Shown: in pieces, positions 1-4,704 of the stretch
Position numbering within the stretch: the first letter of the stretch is position 1
Layout: the number at the start of each line of letters is the position of its first letter
Assembly: GCA_021815245.1 (NCBI GenBank)
Contig: JAKAHF010000183.1
Location: forward strand, 1-5,766
Direction of reading: 5' to 3'
DNA from: Actinomycetes bacterium
Lineage (GTDB): Bacteria; Actinomycetota; Thermoleophilia; RBG-16-64-13
Length of the DNA stretch: 5,766 nucleotides
The notes under the pieces: model-generated
Database searches by the model: none
What the model was told of the DNA's origin: nothing
Seen by the model: only the letters and a program-made list of their open reading frames with translations
Made by a program: the position numbers and the translations under genes

Positions 1-40
1 CCGGGCAGTGCATACGCTATCCAGCTTCGCTGTACCGTCG

Positions 41-3000
41 CTACGGTGCGACGAGAGCGCCTGCGATATCGAGAGCATCCAGATTGACTGTGTTGGCCGT
101 GCTCCTCGAGTTGCGGGTACCCGTGTACTCGATGGTCAGGGTGTGAGTGCCGAAGCTAAGATCTGAGGCGCTCCACACGACCCTCTTGTAGGCGGAGAAT
201 GAGTTGTAGAGATCTACCGTGTAGCTCACGCCGTCGAGCGTGACTCTCGCCCGGCCGTAGTTCGAGCCGACGCGGGCGATGTACTTGACGCTGGTACCGG
301 TGAACGAAATCGTCACCTTGGCCCCGGCGTAGTTGGTGTAGATGAAGCTCCCGCCCGAGAAGGATGAATTGGAGACTGTGGACCATCGCCCGGCGTAGAG
401 CAGCAGCGGGTTGTTCTGCTCGTACCTCGTCTCTGTCGACCCGGCGAGCGCGAAAGTCGCCGTAATGGTCTTGTCTGAGGTCATGTTGACCGCAAGCGGG
501 CTTGCGTTGCCACTCGCGGCGCCGCCCCAGCCGACAAAGACGTATCCGTCAGCCGGAACAGGGGTGAGTGTCACCGAGGTGCCGACTGCATATGCAGCCT
601 GGTCGGGATTGCGCGTGATCGTGCCGCTACCCGACGCCACGGTCGTCGTAAGCGTGTACGTCACGGACGAGCTCTCCTGGAAATTGGCCGTGACGGTCTT
701 GTTGGCGTCCATGGTGATGGTGACCGGGTTCGCATCGCCCGTCGCGCCATTCGACCAGCCGGTGAAGACATAGCCGGTCGTGGGGTTGGCGGTGAGCGTG
801 ACCTGGGCGCCCGAAGTGTATGCGGCCTGATCGGGACTGCGCGTGATCGTGCCGCTACCCGTGCCGACATTGGTCGTGAGCGAGTAGCTGGTGGCGCTCA
901 GGCTTGTGAGCGTGCCCACGATATCGAGAGCGTCGAGGTTGATGCTGTACCCGGAACTCGAGGGATTGCGAGTGCCATTTCGCTCGATCACGAGCGTGTG
1001 TGGACCGTCTTGCAGACCGCTTCTCGTCCAGGCGACCTGCTGGTACTTGGTCGTCCTGCTGTACAGGTCGACATACGACACCTCACCATCAAGCGTGACC
1101 TTAGCGATCCCCAGGCTGGAGCTCATTCGAGCGATGTAGCTCACCGCCGTTCCGGTGAAGCACGCCGTTACGTTCGCACCGGCGGTGTTCGTGGTCTTGT
1201 AGCTGCGGCCCGAATAGGCCGTGCTCGTTGAGGTGGTCCAGCGTCCTGTGTAGACCAAGTAAGCGTTGTCCTGCTCGTAGCGGGTGGCGGCAGGACCGGT
1301 CGCCTCGAAGTTGGCCGTGACGGTCTTGTTGGCATCCATGGTGATAGTGATCGGGTTGGTACTGCCCGTAGCGCCGTTCGACCAACCGGTGAAGACATAG
1401 CCGGTATCGGCGTTGGCGGTAAGCGTCACCTGGGTACCCGATGCATAGGTGGCCTGATCGGGATTTCGGGTGATGGTACCGCTGCCCGTGCCGATATTCG
1501 TCGTCAGCGAATAGCTCGTGGGGGTGGAACCACCGCTCCCGAGGGTGAAGGCCTTGACGCAGACATTCGTGTTCGAGTAGATGCTGGTGATGTCGACCCA
1601 CGACGTGCCGCTCGTGCTGATGTAGCTCTGACCTGAACTCGCAGTGGCCTTCTCGGAGTAGCCCGAGAAGGGGTACTCGATGGCCACGGGGTACTTGTTG
1701 GCGTCAGTCACGGTGGAGGGGGTGACCACTTTCACAGCCACGGCGAACTTTTCGCCCTGCGTGATACTGAGCGGACTCGAGAGCGTGACCGTATGGTAGC
1801 CCATGTAGTTCATCGTGCCGGTCGTGTTGAGCGTCTTGCCGGCGAGACTAGCTCCCGTGTATATCTCGTAGCTGGTTCCCGGGTACAGCGTGTAGAAGCT
1901 GACCGCGGTCACTGTGTCGGTGCTCGTCGCGGTGAAGACGTTGCCGAACCAGCCCACTCCACCTGAAGACGATCCGTAGTACATCTGCGTCGTGCAGCCC
2001 AGCTGGTCGTACTGGTAGACGCCGCTGTAGTTGGTCGTGGCTTCAGCGTTGTCGAACGCAGCCAGATCGTCGGTGCGACCGAAGCAGGTGTCGTAGTACG
2101 ACACCCAGAAATAGCCCGCGTTACCCCAGCTGGTGCCCCAACTGTTCCGCACCAGGAACGCGCCGTTGCCGGCGGGCCTGGTCGCGAAGTTCGACGCGGA
2201 GTAGTTGTCATCCCAGCCAACGATGAGCACCGCATGGTTGCCGCTCGTCGTCGTGCCATTGAAGTAGTAGGCTGCCGTCGAGGCCCGGTAGTAGCTCGAG
2301 CCCGACGAAGAGCCGGTGAAGTACATGGACACGTAGACGGCGCCCAAGTCCATGACGGCGGTCTTGACATTCGCGTTATCCGTGGCCGAGGCGCGCGCGG
2401 GGATCCAGTCGACCTGCTGTACGTGGTTTGTCGGCGAGAGCCCGCCGGGCGTGAAGCTGTCTCCATACGCGTCGCTGCTCTCGTTGACCGGACCTTCCCA
2501 CCTGGCTAGGTAGGCGGTCGACATGAGGTAATTGCCGCCCATGTTGTACAGATCTGACGCTGTGGAGCTGGTCGTTCCGTAGCCGCTCCGCAGCACGAGA
2601 TTGTCTTCGGCGAAGTCGCGGTTCTCACCCGGCATCAGGTACGACTCAAACGAGCCGTAGGTCGCAAACGACCAGCAGGGACCGAGCGAGCCCTGATTCT
2701 TCACCGACGTCACTCTTCCCAGCGTTCGGAGGTCGTAGCTCGAGGGTGTAGCGCCCACCACGCCCGGGATCGCCAGTCCGCGAGTCAGTGCGGCGTTCAG
2801 TGGAGAGGGCATCGCCCCAAGTGGCCGCCCATCGATCGTGCGTGGGGCGACCTTCGTCCGGCCTTCGATATAGTTGGTCCAGTCTGAGCTGGCCGGCGCT
2901 ATCGCTGCCGGAGCCGAAGCGGCCTGGGTCTCGGTTGCTGGAGTGAGAAGAAGACCGACAGATGCGATCAGCACACAGAGCGCGAGTGCGAACACCAGCA

Positions 3001-3043
3001 CCAATGCACGTCGGTTCCTACGGTAACTGTTGTCGAGTCCCAT
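41..3043 (-). CDS. Secreted papain-family (C1A) cysteine protease with lectin-like domain and B-G-B-B-G repeat tail
   Basis: This 1000-residue protein is predicted to be an exported cysteine endopeptidase that cuts proteins outside the cell. Residues 1-41 form a signal peptide: a basic n-region (RRNRR at 8-12), a hydrophobic core at about 13-33, and likely cleavage near TQA/A at 40-42. A short pro-like stretch follows (45-99). The C1A catalytic domain (about 100-330) shows the oxyanion Gln117 and nucleophile Cys123 in QGSLGPCWSF, His270 in NHAVLIVGWDD, and Asn300 in RNSWGTSWG, so all catalytic residues are intact. Residues 337-500 resemble the lectin-like domain often found after C1 peptidases. 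The tail then runs B1 (511-579), G1 (588-710), B2 (720-788), B3 (796-864), G2 (873-995). B resembles the divergent InlB B-repeat (GYVFTGWSNGA core) and G resembles a galactose-binding-like beta-sandwich. No SLH, LPXTG or transmembrane anchor follows. The ATG start is supported by the signal peptide and by GGAAGGAG 5 nt upstream. The substrate is unknown. Confidence 0.93.
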   Translation of the reverse strand: MGLDNSYRRNRRALVLVFALALCVLIASVGLLLTPATETQAASAPAAIAPASSDWTNYIEGRTKVAPRTIDGRPLGAMPSPLNAALTRGLAIPGVVGATPSSYDLRTLGRVTSVKNQGSLGPCWSFATYGSFESYLMPGENRDFAEDNLVLRSGYGTTSSTASDLYNMGGNYLMSTAYLARWEGPVNESSDAYGDSFTPGGLSPTNHVQQVDWIPARASATDNANVKTAVMDLGAVYVSMYFTGSSSGSSYYRASTAAYYFNGTTTSGNHAVLIVGWDDNYSASNFATRPAGNGAFLVRNSWGTSWGNAGYFWVSYYDTCFGRTDDLAAFDNAEATTNYSGVYQYDQLGCTTQMYYGSSSGGVGWFGNVFTATSTDTVTAVSFYTLYPGTSYEIYTGASLAGKTLNTTGTMNYMGYHTVTLSSPLSITQGEKFAVAVKVVTPSTVTDANKYPVAIEYPFSGYSEKATASSGQSYISTSGTSWVDITSIYSNTNVCVKAFTLGSGGSTPTSYSLTTNIGTGSGTITRNPDQATYASGTQVTLTANADTGYVFTGWSNGATGSTNPITITMDANKTVTANFEATGPAATRYEQDNAYLVYTGRWTTSTSTAYSGRSYKTTNTAGANVTACFTGTAVSYIARMSSSLGIAKVTLDGEVSYVDLYSRTTKYQQVAWTRSGLQDGPHTLVIERNGTRNPSSSGYSINLDALDIVGTLTSLSATSYSLTTNVGTGSGTITRSPDQAAYTSGAQVTLTANPTTGYVFTGWSNGATGDANPVTITMDANKTVTANFQESSSVTYTLTTTVASGSGTITRNPDQAAYAVGTSVTLTPVPADGYVFVGWGGAASGNASPLAVNMTSDKTITATFALAGSTETRYEQNNPLLLYAGRWSTVSNSSFSGGSFIYTNYAGAKVTISFTGTSVKYIARVGSNYGRARVTLDGVSYTVDLYNSFSAYKRVVWSASDLSFGTHTLTIEYTGTRNSRSTANTVNLDALDIAGALVAP
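59..427 (-). repeat. G2: galactose-binding-like beta-sandwich module, 123 residues
   Basis: This is residues 873-995, from RYEQNN to LDALDIAG, the last domain of the protease; only five residues (ALVAP) follow. It aligns without gaps to G1 and keeps FTGTSVKYIAR, VTLDG, VDLYN, HTLTIE and GTRN. Confidence 0.7.
452..658 (-). repeat. B3: divergent InlB-B-like 69-residue repeat
   Basis: This is residues 796-864, beginning YTLTTTVASGSGTITRNPD. The length equals B1 and B2 without gaps, but only about 57-58% of residues match them. The core reads GYVFVGWGGAASG. It is joined to G2 by an 8-residue linker, the same length as the B1-G1 linker. Confidence 0.82.
680..886 (-). repeat. B2: InlB-B-like 69-residue repeat
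   Basis: This is residues 720-788. It is the closest relative of B1, with about 86% identical residues and long identical DNA stretches, including 23 bp at 684-706 matching 1311-1333. It has no G module of its own: it is followed after 7 residues directly by B3. Confidence 0.85.
914..1282 (-). repeat. G1: galactose-binding-like beta-sandwich module, 123 residues
   Basis: This is residues 588-710, from RYEQDN to LDALDIVG. Hallmarks are a GxW strand, FTGTAVSYIAR, VTLDG, VDLYS, HTLVIE and GTRN, all shared in register with G2 at 54% identity by hand count. The pattern fits galactose-binding-like carbohydrate modules in secreted proteins. The ligand cannot be read from the sequence. Cys628 is unique to this copy (Ser in G2). 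Confidence 0.7.
1307..1513 (-). repeat. B1: InlB-B-like 69-residue repeat
   Basis: This is protein residues 511-579, starting YSLTTNIGTGSGTITRNPD and ending DANKTVTANF, with the GYVFTGWSNGA core. By hand alignment it is identical to B2 at about 59 of 69 residues and to B3 at about 39 of 69. Such repeats are beta-rich spacer or adhesion modules of surface proteins. Confidence 0.85.
1544..2035 (-). other. C1-associated lectin-like domain (residues about 337-500)
   Basis: This segment begins NYSGVYQYDQLG and ends in VCVKAFTLG. The start pattern (YQYDxLG) and the GEKFAVAVKV strand match what I know of the lectin-like domain that follows many bacterial and archaeal C1 peptidases. It is predicted to be a beta-sandwich for glycan or surface binding. 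Cys350 here and Cys320 at the end of the protease domain could form a disulfide; that is inference. Domain identity rests on memory of the family, not on a profile search. Confidence 0.65.
2054..2746 (-). other. C1A peptidase catalytic domain (residues about 100-330 of the protease)
   Basis: The domain opens with SYDLR, typical of the mature N-terminus of papain-like enzymes. It carries Gln117, Cys123 (codon at 2675-2677), His270 and Asn300 in the correct order and spacing. The element usually reading SEQxLVDC is here FAEDNLVLRSGY (144-155), as in bacterial and archaeal surface C1 enzymes rather than eukaryotic cathepsins. The insert-rich stretch around 240-265 (Ser/Tyr/Gly-rich) lies just before the catalytic His. 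Confidence 0.92.
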
Positions 3044-3048
3044 GGGCT

Positions 3049-3056
3049 CTCCTTCC
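3049..3056 (-). promoter_or_regulatory. Ribosome binding site of the protease gene
   Basis: The minus strand reads GGAAGGAG, then AGCCC, then ATG. This is a strong Shine-Dalgarno at 5-nt spacing and fixes the start at 3043. Confidence 0.85.
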
Positions 3057-3063
3057 GGTCGCC

Positions 3064-3084
3064 GTGGCCTCGCAGAGCGGCCAC
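3064..3084 (-). promoter_or_regulatory. Leader inverted repeat just upstream of the protease RBS
   Basis: A perfect 6-bp inverted repeat, GTGGCC / GGCCAC, is separated by 9 nt and ends 8 bp before the Shine-Dalgarno. The adjacent 8-bp palindrome CACTAGTG (3082-3089) overlaps its outer edge. It could be an RNA hairpin affecting translation or a protein-binding site. It is short, and in GC-rich DNA chance is possible. Confidence 0.3.
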
Positions 3085-3095
3085 TAGTGCGCGTT

Positions 3096-3116
3096 GTGGG
3101 CGTAAGGACGCCTCAC
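3096..3116 (-). terminator. Possible stem-loop after the CAP-SLH gene (no U-tract)
   Basis: The minus strand can fold GTG-(A)-GGCGT, loop CCTT, ACGCC-CAC: an 8-bp stem with one bulged A, starting about 20 nt after the CAP-SLH stop codon. No run of T follows, so it is not a classical intrinsic terminator. Actinobacterial terminators can lack U-tails, and it could also be an intercistronic mRNA-stability stem. The rest of the 92-bp gap shows no promoter I can defend. Confidence 0.35.
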
Positions 3117-3135
3117 ATCCTTTATCGGCAGAATG

Positions 3136-4632
3136 CTACGAAGTCTTTTGTAGAATTTTGCACAGACCGTAGACCATCTTGGCCACCTGCCCTCGTGTTG
3201 CCGGGCTATAGGGATCGAAAACGCTCTCGGTCTTGCCCGAAAGGATGCCGTTGAAGATGGCGACCGCGACATCGCTTCTGGCGTTCGCGGGAACGTCGGT
3301 GAATGGACAACGGTATCCCGCCGGCGGCGCGGCCAGATCGTCACCACCCGCCCTGACGAGCATCAGCGCCAGCTGCAGCCTCGTCACGTTCCTGGAGGGT
3401 GCGAATGTGCCGTCGCTATACCCATTGATGATGTGCAGGGCGGAGGCCTCTTCGACATAGTCGAACGGGTAGGAGGAGCCTGTGTAGCGCACGTCTGAGA
3501 ACGACGGATTGGCCGCCCCCTCTATCTCCTCGGTGTGTTTGCCAAGAGCGAGGACGATGATCTTCGTGAATTGGCCCCTGGTCAACTGTGCGTTGGGGCG
3601 AAACGTGCCGTCACTGTAGCCGGAGATCACCCCTTGAGCCGACAGCGCCCCGATAGCCTCGTAGAAGGCATGGCCGGCCGGCACGTCGGTGAACCCGCCC
3701 CCGGGGACACTCGTGGTGGGGGTGGTCCCCGTGGTCGGGGTGGTGCTCGTCGTTGACGTAGTCGACGTCGTCGTCGGGCTCGTCGTGGTTGTCGTAGTCG
3801 TTGTGCTCGAGGTTGTGCTGCTTGTGCTCGTGGTCACGGTCGAACCAGTCACGTGAACCTCGCGGATAGCTACACCCTTGTTGCCTGAGGTGTCATACGC
3901 CCTCAGTTCAAGAGTACACGCGCCGTTCGGCGCGGTCGAGCTATCCCAGACGATCGCGAACGGAGCCGCGGTGTCTGCGGCAACGAACAAGCCGTTCACG
4001 TACAGGTCGACGTGCGCCACGCCCCGGTTGTCGGTGACCTCGGCGGCCACCGTGACCGACCCCCGCACTTCGGCCGCGACGGCGGGCTGAAGGATGAAGA
4101 CCGTCGGCGGCGTCGTATCGGGCGGCAGACTGCTGCCGTTCTCGTGTGCCGTTCCGTCGGTGTAGCTGCCGAAATCGGTGGTGCAGAAGGTGCCCCACTC
4201 CGACGAGCTGTTGACGACCAGACCAACACCGATCACGGTCCACTTCGAGTCGAGCATGTTCTTGTTGTGCGACTCCGACTGCTTCCAAGCGGTCAACATC
4301 GACTGGGGCGTGTCCCACCCGCCAGAGATGTTCTCTCCCGTCCAATGGTTGGCAGGATAGCCGCGGGCGACCATGCGTGCGCTTGGCAGCGAACCCGGAG
4401 TGAACCAGTCGGAGGCGACGGTAATGTGACCAAAGAAGTTGTACTTGCCCATGTCCGAGCTGTGCTTCTCGGCCGCGTCGGACAGCACGTCGGAGACGAG
4501 CAGCGCGTTCAACCCGTTGGCGACCCGATACTCGTTGATGAGCCGTACGACCTCTATCTCGCCGGCCGAGTACGACACGGCGGCCGCGGAGGCGCCGGGG
4601 AAGACAAGAACCATAGCCGCGATCGAGAGCAC
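3136..4632 (-). CDS. Surface protein: CAP (SCP/PR1-like) domain, Ig-like domain, Thr/Ser linker, three SLH domains
   Basis: This is a predicted cell-envelope protein of 498 residues from the GTG at 4632. Residues 25-154 form a CAP domain of the bacterial YkwD type: LINEYRVANGLNAL, His69 in FFGH, Glu100 in TGENI, and His122 in SHNKNMLDSKW followed by IGVGLV, so the conserved pocket residues are present. Residues 174-263 are a bacterial Ig-like domain (PPTVFI...YDTSGNKG). Residues 264-309 are a Thr/Ser/Pro linker. Three SLH domains (313-363, 376-426, 442-491) would bind cell-wall polysaccharide and anchor the protein in the S-layer. The function of bacterial CAP domains is mostly unknown. The GTG start leaves a signal peptide with no positive charge. 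An in-frame upstream extension to CTG 4677 adds a proper n-region and has a Shine-Dalgarno, so the true start is probably there. The gene is separated by 72 bp (27 bp with the CTG start) from the gene before it and by 92 bp from the protease after it, and may be co-transcribed with both. Confidence 0.9.
   Translation of the reverse strand: MLSIAAMVLVFPGASAAAVSYSAGEIEVVRLINEYRVANGLNALLVSDVLSDAAEKHSSDMGKYNFFGHITVASDWFTPGSLPSARMVARGYPANHWTGENISGGWDTPQSMLTAWKQSESHNKNMLDSKWTVIGVGLVVNSSSEWGTFCTTDFGSYTDGTAHENGSSLPPDTTPPTVFILQPAVAAEVRGSVTVAAEVTDNRGVAHVDLYVNGLFVAADTAAPFAIVWDSSTAPNGACTLELRAYDTSGNKGVAIREVHVTGSTVTTSTSSTTSSTTTTTTTTSPTTTSTTSTTSTTPTTGTTPTTSVPGGGFTDVPAGHAFYEAIGALSAQGVISGYSDGTFRPNAQLTRGQFTKIIVLALGKHTEEIEGAANPSFSDVRYTGSSYPFDYVEEASALHIINGYSDGTFAPSRNVTRLQLALMLVRAGGDDLAAPPAGYRCPFTDVPANARSDVAVAIFNGILSGKTESVFDPYSPATRGQVAKMVYGLCKILQKTS
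3160..3696 (-). other. Three tandem SLH domains
   Basis: SLH1 starts FTDVPAGHAFYEAIGALSAQ with GYSDGTFRPNAQLTRGQ. SLH2 starts FSDVRYTG with GYSDGTFAPSRNVTRLQ. SLH3 starts FTDVPANAR but is degenerate in its middle (SGKTESVFDPYSPATRGQ). Three SLH copies are the usual complete anchor. The motif normally written TRAE reads TRGQ, TRLQ and TRGQ here. Confidence 0.92.
3706..3843 (-). repeat. Low-complexity Thr/Ser/Pro linker
   Basis: This codes for residues 264-309, almost entirely Thr and Ser with a few Pro, including an unbroken run of eight Thr. It separates the Ig-like domain from the SLH anchor and probably acts as an extended, possibly O-glycosylated stalk. The DNA is built from varied Thr and Ser codons (ACC, ACG, ACT, ACA, AGC), so it is not a simple microsatellite. 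Confidence 0.85.
4171..4560 (-). other. CAP (SCP/PR1-like, YkwD-type) domain
   Basis: This is residues 25-154 numbered from the GTG. The order EYRVANGL, AEKHSSDM, FFGH, GYPANHWTGENI, TAWKQSESHNKNML and IGVGLV is the standard bacterial CAP fingerprint. Candidate pocket residues are His69, Glu100 and His122. Confidence 0.88.
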
Positions 4633-4674
4633 TATCCCGAAGGAAGCCGCCCAAAGGCGTAGTCTACAGGGGAT

Positions 4675-4689
4675 CAGCTCGGGTACCTC
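4675..4689 (-). promoter_or_regulatory. Probable true start of the CAP-SLH gene: GAGGT Shine-Dalgarno plus CTG codon
   Basis: The minus strand has GAGGT at 4689-4685, a 7-nt spacer, then CTG at 4677-4675, in frame with the CAP-SLH coding sequence. Starting there adds 15 residues (M/L)IPCRLRLWAASFGI. This completes a classical signal peptide: two Arg, a hydrophobic core, and an AxA-type cleavage at ASAAA. No ATG, GTG or TTG lies in frame between the preceding TAG (4705) and the GTG at 4632. The GTG itself has no clear Shine-Dalgarno. Confidence 0.55.
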
Positions 4690-4704
4690 GATTCGTCTAT
4701 TCCA

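Noticed and set aside
1..40. Possible terminator after the protease stop codon
   Set aside because: Only a 4-bp stem (CAGC-TTC-GCTG at 22-32) is present, with no T-run on the minus strand. Too weak to call.
3117..3170. AT-richer patch at the end of the CAP-SLH gene as a promoter for the protease
   Set aside because: No convincing -35/-10 pair at proper spacing could be found on the minus strand.
3706..3843. Repetitive GTCGT-like DNA that might be taken for a repeat array or CRISPR
   Set aside because: It is the coding sequence of the Thr/Ser linker, with irregular units and no spacers.
3941..4654. 237-codon minus-strand frame with a TTG start at 4654, overlapping the CAP-SLH gene
   Set aside because: The product is Arg-rich and shows no domain. 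It is a frame-shifted shadow of the CAP and Ig-like region.
4012..4662. 216-codon open frame on the plus strand, antisense to the CAP domain
   Set aside because: The translation is Arg/Gly/Val-rich with no recognisable domain. It lies opposite a well-supported gene in high-GC DNA, where antisense frames stay open by chance.
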